Shown piece after piece: positions 53,976 through 62,972 of a stretch of DNA of 64,000 bases. The notes beneath the pieces were generated by a model, which was given only the letters and a program-made list of their open reading frames with translations, was not told the DNA's origin and did no database searches. Position 1 is the first letter of the stretch; each line of letters opens with the position of its first letter. The translations under genes and the position numbers were made by a program. The stretch is from Pelagibius sp. (GTDB lineage: Bacteria > Pseudomonadota > Alphaproteobacteria > Kiloniellales > Kiloniellaceae). Where the stretch lies: contig NZ_JANQOI010000087.1 of NCBI RefSeq assembly GCF_028289705.1, positions 141,536 to 205,535 of the forward strand. Direction: 5' to 3'.

Positions 53976-54695
53976 ATGGCCGCCTATCTCTGCCATGAGG
54001 CGCCCGACCTACTGACCTTCGAGGCTGAGGTGCTGGACAGCCGCCCCGGCGCGGTGGTGCTCAGCCGCTCGGCCTTCTACCCCGGGGGCGGCGGCCAGCC
54101 GCCGGACCAGGGCGAGATCGCCTGGAACGGAGGCGCCGTGGCGGTGGCGGGCATCGAGCAGCAGGGCGGCAAGCTCTGGCATCTTCTGGCGGAGCCGGCG
54201 GAGCTGAGCGGGCAAGTCGAGGCGCGGATCGACCCGGACTTCCGCTTCCTGATGCAGCAGCTCCACACCGGCCTGCACCTCATCAACGCCCTGGCGTTTC
54301 AGGAATTCGACGGCGCCCTGGTGACCGGCGCCAACATGACCGGTGAGGGCGTTGCGCGGATCGATCTCGATCTGCCGGGGGCCGACAATCAGCGCCTGCG
54401 GGCGATGGAGCCGGCGCTGAACGACGTCATCGCCCAGGATCTGGCGGTGACCACCTTCGCCATGCCGCTGGCCGAAGCGGCGCAGGAGCCCGGCACCCTG
54501 CGCTCCAAGGCGGTGACGCCGCCGGCCCAACCCGACGGCAGCGTGCGCATCGTCGAGATCGCCGGCCTCGACCGCCAGGCCTGCGGCGGCACCCATCTCG
54601 GCTCCACCGGCGAGTCGCGGCCCTTGCGCATCCTCAAAGTGGAGAACAAGGGCCGCCACAACCGCCGCATCAAAATCGGCCTGGGCGATCTGTGA
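53976..54695 (+). CDS. AlaX-type alanyl-tRNA editing protein
   Basis: A 239-residue stand-alone editing domain that hydrolyses mischarged Ser- or Gly-tRNA(Ala). Zinc ligands are intact: HTGLH (HxxxH) around residue 90 and CGGTH (CxxxH) near residue 200; the N-terminal SAFYPGGGGQPPDQG motif is the AlaRS-like signature. Starts: ATG 53976 with GAGG, or in-frame ATG 53952. It is 7 bases ahead of the SDR gene. Confidence 0.93.
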   Translation: MAAYLCHEAPDLLTFEAEVLDSRPGAVVLSRSAFYPGGGGQPPDQGEIAWNGGAVAVAGIEQQGGKLWHLLAEPAELSGQVEARIDPDFRFLMQQLHTGLHLINALAFQEFDGALVTGANMTGEGVARIDLDLPGADNQRLRAMEPALNDVIAQDLAVTTFAMPLAEAAQEPGTLRSKAVTPPAQPDGSVRIVEIAGLDRQACGGTHLGSTGESRPLRILKVENKGRHNRRIKIGLGDL

Positions 54696-54702
54696 GGTCG
54701 CG

Positions 54703-55452
54703 GTGACGCAAGCGCGCTTTGCCGGCAAGCGGGTGCTGGTCAGCGGCGGCACCTCCGGCATCGGCCGCGCTACGGCGCTGGCCTTCACGGCGGAGGGGGC
54801 CAGGGTGGTGATTGCCGGGCGCAGCGCAGAGCGTGCCGCCGAGGTCGTCGCCGAGAGTGCCGGCGAGATCTCCTTTATTCCGGCCGACGTCACCGAGCCC
54901 CAGGCGGTGAGTAAGATGGTGCAGGGCGCGGCGGAGCGGCTGGGCGGACTCGACATCGCCTTCAACAACGCCGGATTCCAGGAGCGCCGGGCGTTGCTGG
55001 CCGAACAGCCGACTGCGACCTACGACACCGTCTTCGACACCAACCTGCGTTCCGTCTTCCTCGCCATGCAGGCGCAGCTCCGCATCATGGAGGCTGAGGG
55101 CGGCGGGATCATCGTCAACAACGGCTCGGTGAGCGGGGTGCGCAACCCCAACACCGGCCTGGCGCTCTACTGCGCCTCCAAGGCGGCGCTGCTCTCGCTC
55201 ACCCGCTCTGCGGCCATGGAGTACGCCGAACGCGGCATCCGGATCAACGCGGTCTCGCCGGGGCGGGTGGAAACGCCGATGATGCGGGCCGCGGGCGTCG
55301 GTGACATGGCCGCGGTGGGGGCGGGCCTGCCGGCCCGGCGCGTCGGCCAGCCGGAAGAGGTCGCTGCGGCGGTCCTCTGGCTCGCCTCGGACGAAGCGGA
55401 CTTCGTCTACGGCCACAATCTCTGCGTCGACGGCGGCTTTCTTTCTGCCTAG
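54703..55452 (+). CDS. SDR-family oxidoreductase
   Basis: Classical SDR of 249 residues: GGTSGIGRATAL, NNAGFQE, NNGSVSGV with catalytic Ser, YCASK active site, and C-terminal DFVYGHNLCVDGGF. The start is GTG 54703 with GAGG upstream. It probably shares a transcript with the AlaX gene. The substrate is unknown. Confidence 0.92.
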   Translation: MTQARFAGKRVLVSGGTSGIGRATALAFTAEGARVVIAGRSAERAAEVVAESAGEISFIPADVTEPQAVSKMVQGAAERLGGLDIAFNNAGFQERRALLAEQPTATYDTVFDTNLRSVFLAMQAQLRIMEAEGGGIIVNNGSVSGVRNPNTGLALYCASKAALLSLTRSAAMEYAERGIRINAVSPGRVETPMMRAAGVGDMAAVGAGLPARRVGQPEEVAAAVLWLASDEADFVYGHNLCVDGGFLSA

Positions 55453-55481
55453 CATGCTCGGGCGGAGGTAAAACAGACGCC

Positions 55482-56327
55482 ATGACGCAACAGCAGGCAT
55501 CCAGGAAACCCGCAAACCGAAGCCAGCTCTGGGGCGACGGTGTGGTGCCGGGCATGCTGCTCATGCGCGCCGACTTCACCAGCCACGAGTTCGCCCCTCA
55601 TGTCCACGACGAACTGGTCATCGCCGTGACCGAACGCGGCGGGGCGGTTTTCGACAGCCGCGGCATCTCTGATGAGGCCGAGGAGGGCACGCTGCTGGTG
55701 TTCAATCCCGGCGAACCCCATGCCGGGCGCATGGGGCGCAGCGCCCGCTGGCGATACCGGGCCTTCTATCTGGACCGGGACGCCCTGGCCCATGTCGCCG
55801 ACGGCCTGGAGATGGACCCGGGATCGAACCCCGGCTTTCTGACCAACAAGCTGCGCGACCCGAAGCTCTTCGCGGCGCTTCACCGCCTGCACCGGGCCTC
55901 TGAGGGGGAAGCATCCCCCCTCGCACGGCAGGCCGGGCTTCTGGATGCTATGGGCAGCCTCTACCGGCGCCACGGCAGCCCGCGGCCACCCGGCCGCAGC
56001 CCAGGCGACGAGCGCAGCCGGATCGACCGCGTCGCCGAGTTCCTCCACGAGGCCTATGCCGAGCCGGTGAGTCTCGCCCAGCTTGCCGAGCTGGCGGAGA
56101 TGAGCGCCTATCATCTCGTTCGCTCGTTCAAGAAGGCGCGCGGCCTGCCGCCCCATGTCTATCTGACCCAGATCCGCCTGCAGGAGGCACGGCGCCGGCT
56201 GGCCCAGGGATGGAGCCTGGCCGAGACGGCGCTGGCCGTCGGTTTCTACGACCAGTCGGCCCTCAGCCGTCATTTCAAGCGCGTCTACGGCGTCACCCCT
56301 GGCCAGTTCGCCAAGGCCGTTGCCTGA
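55482..56327 (+). CDS. AraC-family transcriptional regulator with cupin sensor domain
   Basis: A 281-residue regulator. The N-terminal AraC-type cupin (FTSHEFAPHVHDELVIAVTERGGAVF; LLVFNPGEPHAG) senses an unknown ligand; the C-terminal double helix-turn-helix is LAELAEMSAYHLVRSFKKARGL and ETALAVGFYDQSALSRHFKRVYGVTPGQF. It may control the SDR/AlaX pair in front of it or a distant target. Confidence 0.92.
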   Translation: MTQQQASRKPANRSQLWGDGVVPGMLLMRADFTSHEFAPHVHDELVIAVTERGGAVFDSRGISDEAEEGTLLVFNPGEPHAGRMGRSARWRYRAFYLDRDALAHVADGLEMDPGSNPGFLTNKLRDPKLFAALHRLHRASEGEASPLARQAGLLDAMGSLYRRHGSPRPPGRSPGDERSRIDRVAEFLHEAYAEPVSLAQLAELAEMSAYHLVRSFKKARGLPPHVYLTQIRLQEARRRLAQGWSLAETALAVGFYDQSALSRHFKRVYGVTPGQFAKAVA

Positions 56328-56467
56328 AGCCTGCCGGTCGTCCCGCTGCCGCCTTGCAGAGCGGGGGGCGATTTCGCTAGGTTGAGCGCGCTCGCCGTCG
56401 TTTCAATTTTTCTGACGAGCGATGTCGGTTTGGAAGGCGAAGCCAGGGAGGCAACGGCAGGGCGGTC

Positions 56468-57838
56468 ATGGATCGGGACACCCTTAAGGCACTGCAGACG
56501 GCACTGGAGGTCTCGCCGGAGAACGTCGCCCTGCGGCTGACGCTGCTGCGCGCGGCGGTCGAACTCGGCGAAACCGAGCTTGCCCTTGCCAGCCTCGATC
56601 CGCTGTCGCCGGATCAACTCGAAGAAATCGAGGACCGGCTCTTCATTGCCGAGTTCCTTTCCGAAGAAGGCTCGGCGAAGGCTGCGCTGGACTGGATCTT
56701 CGGCAGCGAGACGCCGGAGGCCGATCTCCTGCGCGCCCGTCTGCTGATGGATCTGGGGCGGGAGGAGGAGGCGCAGGAGGTCTATACCCGCGCGATCACC
56801 GGCAACCCGGCCCTGCAGGACCGGGGGCTGGAAGATCTGATGGAACGCCGGGTGGTCCGCTTTCCCAGCGGCAGCCGCACGACGGAGGCCGTCGCTGTGC
56901 CCCCATCGGAGTCGGGGGCCGAGGGCGCCGACGACGCTCTGCAGGCGGAGATCGTCACCCTGGTGGCGCCGCAGGAGGAGCGCGTGACCTTCGCCGACGT
57001 CGGCGGGCTGGATGCGGTCAAGAAGCAGATTCATCGGCGCATCATCTCGCCCTTCGAGAAGCCGTCGCTCTTCGCCAAGTTCAGAAAGAAGGCCGGTGGC
57101 GGCATCCTGCTCTATGGACCGCCCGGCGTCGGCAAGACGCTGCTCGCGCGTGCCACCGCCGGGGAGTGCCGGGCCGCTTTCTTCAACGTCGAGATCTCCG
57201 ACGTGCTGGACATGTGGCAGGGCGAGTCCGAGCGCAAGCTTCACGCGCTCTTCGAGGCGGCGCGTCAGCGCAAACCCTCGGTCATCTTCTTCGACGAGAT
57301 CGAGGCGCTGGGCGCGCGCCGCCGCACCCAGGGCGACAGCGGCAGCAGCCATCTGGTGAGCCAGTTCCTGTCGGAAATGGACGGCTTCGCCCAGGACAAC
57401 GAGGGCGTTCTGATCATCGGCGCCAGCAACGTGCCGTGGTCCATCGACCCGGCGTTCCGCCGCCCGGGCCGCTTCGACCGGGTGATCTTCGTGCCGCCGC
57501 CGGACCGGGAGGCGCGCGCGGCGATCCTGGAGACCATGCTGCGGGAGCGCCCGCAGGCCGAACCCATCGACCTTGCCAAGCTGGCCGAGCGCACCTCTGG
57601 CTTCTCCGGCGCCGATCTGAAAAACGTCGTCGAGACGGCCATCGACATCGCCATCGACGAGAGCATCGATGCGGAGTCCGTTGCCGGCCTCACCAACGCC
57701 ATGCTGAAGGACGCGCTGCAGGAGGTCCGCCCCACGACCCTGGAATGGCTGACGACGGCGCGTAACTACGCGCGCTATGCCAACGAGAGCGGGCAGTACA
57801 ACGACGTGCTGGATTTCCTGGGAAAGTACGGCCGATGA
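56468..57838 (+). CDS. AAA+ ATPase with N-terminal helical-repeat region
   Basis: A 456-residue protein. Residues 1-150 form TPR-like helical pairs (VALRLTLLRAAVELGETELALASL; ADLLRARLLMDLGREEEAQEVYTRAI). One classic AAA domain follows: Walker A GPPGVGKT at 217-224, Walker B VIFFDEIEAL near 272, sensor 1 IGASN, arginine fingers in RRPGRFDR, and C-terminal GADLKNVV. It resembles FtsH/Cdc48-type unfoldases without a protease domain. It is coupled (ATGA) to a membrane protein gene, so it probably acts at the membrane on a partner complex. Confidence 0.88.
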   Translation: MDRDTLKALQTALEVSPENVALRLTLLRAAVELGETELALASLDPLSPDQLEEIEDRLFIAEFLSEEGSAKAALDWIFGSETPEADLLRARLLMDLGREEEAQEVYTRAITGNPALQDRGLEDLMERRVVRFPSGSRTTEAVAVPPSESGAEGADDALQAEIVTLVAPQEERVTFADVGGLDAVKKQIHRRIISPFEKPSLFAKFRKKAGGGILLYGPPGVGKTLLARATAGECRAAFFNVEISDVLDMWQGESERKLHALFEAARQRKPSVIFFDEIEALGARRRTQGDSGSSHLVSQFLSEMDGFAQDNEGVLIIGASNVPWSIDPAFRRPGRFDRVIFVPPPDREARAAILETMLRERPQAEPIDLAKLAERTSGFSGADLKNVVETAIDIAIDESIDAESVAGLTNAMLKDALQEVRPTTLEWLTTARNYARYANESGQYNDVLDFLGKYGR

Positions 57839-58245
57839 GGGGCGACGATCTGGTCTATCGCATCGCCGACGAGCCGCGGCCCGGCCGCCTCAGCCGGCTT
57901 GTCCTGAATCCCTTTATCATCTTTCTGCTCTCTATGCTGCTGACCTTCGTGGTCGGCTGCGTCTGGCTGCTGTTCAACGCTTTTGCCATGGGCAGCCCCT
58001 ATGCCAAGCGCAACCTCTTCGTTGTCATCGGCTCGGTGGTGGTCTTCGTCATCGCCTACTTCGGCGGGATCGCGGTGCTCAGCGCCAGCGCGCTGCCGAT
58101 CGAGACCTTCGCGCCCTATCTGAGGCTTGCCTTCACGGTCTTCTGGATCGTGCTCTGCTACTACCTCTTCATGTCCCAGATGAAGGTCTATCCCATCTTC
58201 CAGTACTACCGGCAGCGCAATGCCGGGCCGGCGGCCGGGGGCTGA
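57835..58245 (+). CDS. Small integral membrane protein, unknown
   Basis: A 136-residue protein with three or four hydrophobic segments: LNPFIIFLLSMLLTFVVGCVWLLF, NLFVVIGSVVVFVIAYFGGIAVL and LRLAFTVFWIVLCYYLFM. It starts inside the AAA+ gene stop and is 4 bases before the TPR gene. No family recognised; it is the likely membrane anchor or substrate of the AAA+ protein. Confidence 0.8.
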   Translation: MRGDDLVYRIADEPRPGRLSRLVLNPFIIFLLSMLLTFVVGCVWLLFNAFAMGSPYAKRNLFVVIGSVVVFVIAYFGGIAVLSASALPIETFAPYLRLAFTVFWIVLCYYLFMSQMKVYPIFQYYRQRNAGPAAGG

Positions 58246-58249
58246 GACG

Positions 58250-59182
58250 ATGGTCGGACCCAGCAACGACGACCTGCTGCTCGATGCCCAGAACTTCCTG
58301 GAGATGGGGCAGACGGCCCATGCCATCGATCTGCTCTGCCGGCTGCTCGGGCGCGACCCGGACCGGGCGGACGCCCATGCGATTCTGGCCATGGCCCTGA
58401 CCGACCAAGGCCGGCTTCACGCCGCCCGCCACGAGACGGGGCTGGCCCTGGCCCTGGCCCCCGGAGAGGCCTACTGCCACTACGCGGCCTCGGTCGTGGC
58501 CATGCTGCAGATGCGCTTTCGCGAGGCCCACGACTTTCTCGACGAGGCCCTAGCCTTGGACCCGGCCTCGGCGGACTTCCTGGCCGCCCGCGGCCGGCTC
58601 TGCCTGTTGGAGGAGCGTTGGCGCCCTGCGGGGGAGGCCTTTCAGGCCGCCCTGTCCCTCGATGCCGAGCACGTCGATGCCATGGTCGGCCTGGCGGAAG
58701 CCTACAGGCATGCCGGTTACAGCGATCATGCCGAGCCGGTGGTGCGCGAGGCCCTCAGCCTGGCCCCGGGCAATCCCGGGGCGCTGACCCAGATGGGCTG
58801 GCTGCACCTCGACCGCGGGGAACTGGCCGATGCCCGCGAGCATGCCCTCTGGGTGCTGGCGCAGAACGCCACCGATGAAGGCGCGCTGGCCCTCTTGACC
58901 GCCGTGAAGGCCCGGGAGAACCGGTTCCTGTCCCTCTGGTGGCGGTTCAATTCCTGGATGATGCGCAAGGGCGATGCCATGCGCATCGGCATCCTGGTGG
59001 GGCTCTATCTGGTGGTGCAGATTGCCAACATCGTGCTGGACCAGAACGACATGAGCGGCAGTTCCGGCGTCCTCAGCATCGTCTGGCTGGGGTTTTGCAT
59101 CTACACCTGGGCGGGCCCCGCGATTTTCCAGAACCAGTTGAAGAAAGAGCTGGAAAAGGTCCGCCTGCAGCCGGATTTCTAG
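58250..59182 (+). CDS. TPR protein with C-terminal membrane segments
   Basis: A 310-residue protein. Residues 1-230 are about six tetratricopeptide repeats (ASADFLAARGRLCLLEERWRPA; VDAMVGLAEAYRHAGYSDHA; PGALTQMGWLHLDRGELADA). Two hydrophobic segments close the chain (IGILVGLYLVVQIANIVL; LSIVWLGFCIYTWAGPAIF). It is the third gene of the coupled AAA+ operon; it could be a docking partner for substrates. Confidence 0.85.
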   Translation: MVGPSNDDLLLDAQNFLEMGQTAHAIDLLCRLLGRDPDRADAHAILAMALTDQGRLHAARHETGLALALAPGEAYCHYAASVVAMLQMRFREAHDFLDEALALDPASADFLAARGRLCLLEERWRPAGEAFQAALSLDAEHVDAMVGLAEAYRHAGYSDHAEPVVREALSLAPGNPGALTQMGWLHLDRGELADAREHALWVLAQNATDEGALALLTAVKARENRFLSLWWRFNSWMMRKGDAMRIGILVGLYLVVQIANIVLDQNDMSGSSGVLSIVWLGFCIYTWAGPAIFQNQLKKELEKVRLQPDF

Positions 59183-59201
59183 CTGGGCGCTGGGGCGCCG
59201 G

Positions 59202-60287
59202 TCAGTCCGGCGTCATCTCGCTGGCGAAGACGATGCGGTTGCGGCCGGCGGCCTTGGCCGCGTACATGGCCTTGTCGGCCTGCTTCAACAGTTCCGTAGA
59301 GTCCTTCGCGTCCTGCGGAAAGAGGGCGACCCCGATACTGGCGGAGATGGCAATGCTGCCCTTCGATCCGCCGATGGCCATCGAGACGGCGGAGAGGATG
59401 CGTTCGGCGACCACCTGCACGCCGTTCAGGCCGTTCTCCGGCTTCATGCCGGCGATCACCGCGAACTCGTCGCCGCCGACCCGTGCGACGAAGTCGCTGT
59501 CGCGCACCGATTTCAGGAGCGCCAGCGCGACCTCCCGCAGGACCTTGTCGCCCTGGACGTGGCCCAGCACATCGTTGACCGGTTTGAAGTTGTCGAGATC
59601 GACGAACAGCAGCGCCTTGGAGGTGCCGACGCGCGCGGCCCGCTCGAGGGCCTGTTCCAACTGATCGGTGAAGAAGCGGCGGTTGGGAAGCCCGGTCAGT
59701 TCGTCGTGTTTCGCCTGGAAGTCGCTTTGCTGGCGGCTGGCCTCGATCTCCTTGTTCTGAACCGCCAGATCCTCGGCCATCTGAACGATCTGCTGGGCCT
59801 GCTGCTCGATCATCTCCTGCTCGATTTCCAGGTCCTCGATATGCTTGATCAGGTCCTTCTCTTTTTCCGCCAGCATTTCGGTGGCGCGGGTGACCTGGGT
59901 GATGTCGTTGTAGGTGGTCACGAAGCCACCGGACGGCAGGGGATAACCGTTCACCTCGAACACTGTTCCGTCGGGGCGGGCCCTGTGATAGCAGTGCGGC
60001 TTGAACTGCCGGGCGAGGACGAGGCGTTCCTTCACCAGGGCTTCCGGGTCCCCCGCGCCATACTCGCCGCGCCGGGCGTTGTAGCGGAAGATCGCCTCCA
60101 GGGCCGTGCCCCTTTGGCAGAGCTCCGTCGGAAGGCAGAGGAGTTCACGGTAGCTGCGGTTGCAGCTCACCAGGCACAGATCGCTGTCGAAAATGGCGAG
60201 GCCGATGTGCAGCACATCTAGGGCCTCGCGGATGACGCCGATGTCAGATGCAGGCGCGGCCGCCTGCGGCTGCATCACACCCTGCAT
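59202..60287 (-). CDS. PAS-GGDEF diguanylate cyclase
   Basis: A 361-residue signalling protein: an N-terminal PAS-like domain (ALDVLHIGLAIFDSDLCLVSCNRSY; PDGTVFEVNGYPLPSGGFVTTYNDIT), a coiled coil (KDLIKHIEDLEIEQEMIEQQ...) and a GGDEF domain with an intact VGGDEFAV active site that should make cyclic di-GMP. ATG 60287 has AAGG nearby; a TTG at 60344 would add 19 residues. It is convergent with the TPR gene. The 249 bases upstream show no clear operator. Confidence 0.93.
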   Translation of the reverse strand: MQGVMQPQAAAPASDIGVIREALDVLHIGLAIFDSDLCLVSCNRSYRELLCLPTELCQRGTALEAIFRYNARRGEYGAGDPEALVKERLVLARQFKPHCYHRARPDGTVFEVNGYPLPSGGFVTTYNDITQVTRATEMLAEKEKDLIKHIEDLEIEQEMIEQQAQQIVQMAEDLAVQNKEIEASRQQSDFQAKHDELTGLPNRRFFTDQLEQALERAARVGTSKALLFVDLDNFKPVNDVLGHVQGDKVLREVALALLKSVRDSDFVARVGGDEFAVIAGMKPENGLNGVQVVAERILSAVSMAIGGSKGSIAISASIGVALFPQDAKDSTELLKQADKAMYAAKAAGRNRIVFASEMTPD

Positions 60288-60536
60288 GGTTTGGTGCCTT
60301 CTCTTCCCTCTTGCACTGCCGGCGCATTCAATGGACTGCGCCAATGGAACGCTGTGTCGGTGTCATTGACGCAGTGAGTATGACCCGAGGTGCGTAAAGG
60401 TCCTCTTAACCAGCGCAGCAAAGCCCAGCATTTCCGTGCAATAGCGGGCGGTGATCGACAAAGCAGCCATTGGTATTGGCGGAGCGAAGTCTCTCAACTC
60501 ACGCTTTTCTGATGCCGTACCCATCGGCCCCGCGCA

Positions 60537-61646
60537 TCAATCTTTGCGTGTGGCCGCCAGGCGATCTTCGTCCAGGGCGACGCCGAAGCCGGGCGTGTCG
60601 TCGAGGACAAGCCAGCCGTCCCGCTGTTCGAAAGGTGCGGCCAGGAGGTAGTCGCGCCGCTCCAGGCTCCACTCCGGCGGATCGAAGGGAAACTCGATGA
60701 ACGGCGCATCGCCGAGGCCGGCGGTCAGATGGGTATTGGCCACCACGCCGAAACCGTTGGACCAGGTATGGGGCGTGAAGGTGAGGCCGAACTCCCGGGC
60801 CATGAGGGCGATGCGGCGCAGCCCGGTGATGCCGCCGACCAGCGCACAATCCGGCTGCAGGACATCCAGGCAGCCTTCGGCGATCAAGTCGCGGAACTCG
60901 TAAAGCTCGCGGGTCATCTCGCCGCCGGCGATCCGCACGTCGACCCGGTCGCGCAGGCGCTTCAGTCCCTCCCGGTCGGCCCGGTGCAGGGGCTCCTCCA
61001 TCCAGTAGACATCCAGGCGCTCAAGCTCCCGCGCCACGGTCACCGCGTCCTTCAGGGTCCAGGGCGCCTCGGTGTCCCAGGGCATGCGCCAGCCCTGATT
61101 GCAGTCGACCATCAGTTCCAGCCTCTGGCCGACCCGCTTGCGCACCGCTTCCAGGGCGGCGATGTCCTCGCGCCAGTCGCCGCGGTGAAAGCGGATCTTC
61201 ATGGCCGCGAAGCCGGCCTCGGCAAAGCGCTCGGCGGTTTCCGCCATGGCGCCGGAATCCCGCAGCACCCCGGAGGAGGCATAGGCGCGCACCCGCTCGG
61301 AGCGGCCGCCCAACAGCCGCCAGACCGGTTCCCCGGCGATCTTGCCCGTCAGATCCCAGAGCGCCAGGTCCATAGGCCAGCAGCGGCCGTAGTGAAACTG
61401 TATGTGGGAGAGCACCTCGTAGTGGCGCTCCAGGTGCCGGGGGTCCTGGCCGATGAAGAGGTCTTCGTGCTCCGCCAGCCCCAGCATGAGGTCGCCGGAC
61501 CCGATGCCGACACGGCCCTCGTCGTCGTAGACCCGCACCACCGAAGCATCGAAATGCCGTCGCGGGCGCCCATCCCAACTGGCGACGAAGGGCGGGTCCA
61601 GCGCCATGCGGTGATGGCTGATCTCGATCCTCTCGATGGTGCTCAT
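60537..61646 (-). CDS. Enolase-superfamily enzyme (mandelate racemase / muconate lactonising type)
   Basis: A 369-residue acid-sugar dehydratase or racemase candidate. The barrel shows KIRFHRGDW with the catalytic Lys region, metal ligands in MVDCNQGW, WMEEPLHRAD and IAGGEMTRE, and HTWSNGFG with a late His. It is coupled by a four-base overlap to the iron-type alcohol dehydrogenase in front of it, which implies a short acid-sugar or aromatic catabolic route. The exact substrate is unknown. Confidence 0.9.
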   Translation of the reverse strand: MSTIERIEISHHRMALDPPFVASWDGRPRRHFDASVVRVYDDEGRVGIGSGDLMLGLAEHEDLFIGQDPRHLERHYEVLSHIQFHYGRCWPMDLALWDLTGKIAGEPVWRLLGGRSERVRAYASSGVLRDSGAMAETAERFAEAGFAAMKIRFHRGDWREDIAALEAVRKRVGQRLELMVDCNQGWRMPWDTEAPWTLKDAVTVARELERLDVYWMEEPLHRADREGLKRLRDRVDVRIAGGEMTRELYEFRDLIAEGCLDVLQPDCALVGGITGLRRIALMAREFGLTFTPHTWSNGFGVVANTHLTAGLGDAPFIEFPFDPPEWSLERRDYLLAAPFEQRDGWLVLDDTPGFGVALDEDRLAATRKD

Positions 61647-62806
61647 GATGACCGGTCTCCGTTGGGCGCCAGGGCGAGGGTGGCGGCGGCGAAGCGGTCG
61701 ATATCGCCGTCTTCGACCGGCCGCAGGCTGGCATCGCGCATCGGCCGGTTTTCCGCGCTGCGCATTTCGCGGGCGAGATCGGCAGGCGTGAAGGCGGCGA
61801 AGGCGTCGGGCAGGCGCCGCTCCACGCCGCAGCGCGTCATCAGGGCCGAATACCAGGCCGAGAGCTCCGCGGCGGCGGTGAGGCCGCAGGCCCGCGCGGC
61901 CGCTGCGAAGGGCTGGCCGCTGCTTTCGGCTTCGGCCTCGATGGACCAGGCGAGGGTCAGGTCCAGCGCCAGGGCGGTTGCCAGGCCGTGATGGACCGGG
62001 GCCAGGGCCGCCAGGGCGTGGGAGAGGTTGTGGGCCAGCGCGGTCCCGCAGTTGTCGATGCCGATGCCGGCATAGGCGGAGCCCAGCAGCATCGCGCCGC
62101 GGGCCTCCACGTTGCCCGGCTCTTCCACCGCGGTGACCAGGGCCCCGGCAATGAGGCCGAGGGCGTGGTGGCAGAACGGGCTGTTGCCCGGATGGGCCTG
62201 CCGGTTGGTGCAGGCTTCCAGCGCGTGGACGAAGGCGTCGAGGCCGGTCCAGGCGGTGAGGTGCGGCGGCAGGGAAAGGGTCAGCAGGGGGTCCAGCAGC
62301 ACCCGGTCGGGCTTTGTCTGTTGCCCGGCGATCCAGACCTTCTTGCCCGCACCGTTGGCGAAGATGTTGGTGCCCGAGAGTTCAGATCCCGTGCCGGCGG
62401 TGGTCGGCAGGCAGATCTTGGGCAGGCCCGCGGCCGGCAGGGGCTGGGCCGCCAACGCATAGGACAGCGCGTCGGCCTCGCCGGCGGCGATGCAGGCAGC
62501 GAGCTTGCCGATGTCGAGGGCCGAGCCGCCGCCGATGCACACCACGGCATCGGCCCGCAGCCGGCGGGCTGCGTCCGCCGCCGCATCGATCTGCGCGGCT
62601 TTCGGCTCCCCGGCGATATCGGCGAAGAGCTCTGTCGCCGCACCGGCCTCGTTCAGGCTTTGCTCAAGCGGCGCGACCAGGCCGAGGTCCACCACGCCGG
62701 CATCGGCGACCAGCAGCACCCGGCGGCCCTGCGAGATCGCTTTGACGTCCTCCGCCAGACTTGCGGCCCGGCCGGCGCCGAAGTGAATCTCCGGCACCGC
62801 ATTCAT
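61643..62806 (-). CDS. Iron-containing alcohol dehydrogenase / maleylacetate reductase-like
   Basis: A 387-residue group III dehydrogenase: VVCIGGGSALDIGK for NAD binding, LPTTAGTGSE, metal-binding Asp/His in GLDAFVHALEA and a later HxxxH-like HNLSHALAALAPVHHG. The open frame runs far upstream but shows unrelated sequence, so ATG 62806 is used, placing the family start IHFGAG at residue 7. It has no visible ribosome-binding site; instead a GC-rich hairpin lies directly before it. Confidence 0.88.
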   Translation of the reverse strand: MNAVPEIHFGAGRAASLAEDVKAISQGRRVLLVADAGVVDLGLVAPLEQSLNEAGAATELFADIAGEPKAAQIDAAADAARRLRADAVVCIGGGSALDIGKLAACIAAGEADALSYALAAQPLPAAGLPKICLPTTAGTGSELSGTNIFANGAGKKVWIAGQQTKPDRVLLDPLLTLSLPPHLTAWTGLDAFVHALEACTNRQAHPGNSPFCHHALGLIAGALVTAVEEPGNVEARGAMLLGSAYAGIGIDNCGTALAHNLSHALAALAPVHHGLATALALDLTLAWSIEAEAESSGQPFAAAARACGLTAAAELSAWYSALMTRCGVERRLPDAFAAFTPADLAREMRSAENRPMRDASLRPVEDGDIDRFAAATLALAPNGDRSS

Positions 62807-62811
62807 GGAAA

Positions 62812-62848
62812 ACGGCCGAGCCTTTACCTGGGCGGCGGGCTCGGCCGT
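62812..62848 (-). repeat. Perfect hairpin directly before the alcohol dehydrogenase start
   Basis: ACGGCCGAGCC and GGCTCGGCCGT, an exact 11-bp inverted repeat with a 15-base loop. On the minus strand the hairpin is followed by TTTTCC and then the ATG. It could be the terminator of the GNAT gene or a translational/attenuation element. Confidence 0.6.
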
Positions 62849-62972
62849 GGCAATCGGGTTCTCTCGCACCGTCCTGGACCCCGGCAGCAAAAATCGTGAC
62901 GCGGGCCTTAGCGCAGCAGCACTGCCACGGCAAGTCAATCCATGGCGCCGCCGCGCTGAATCAGCGGAGCCG

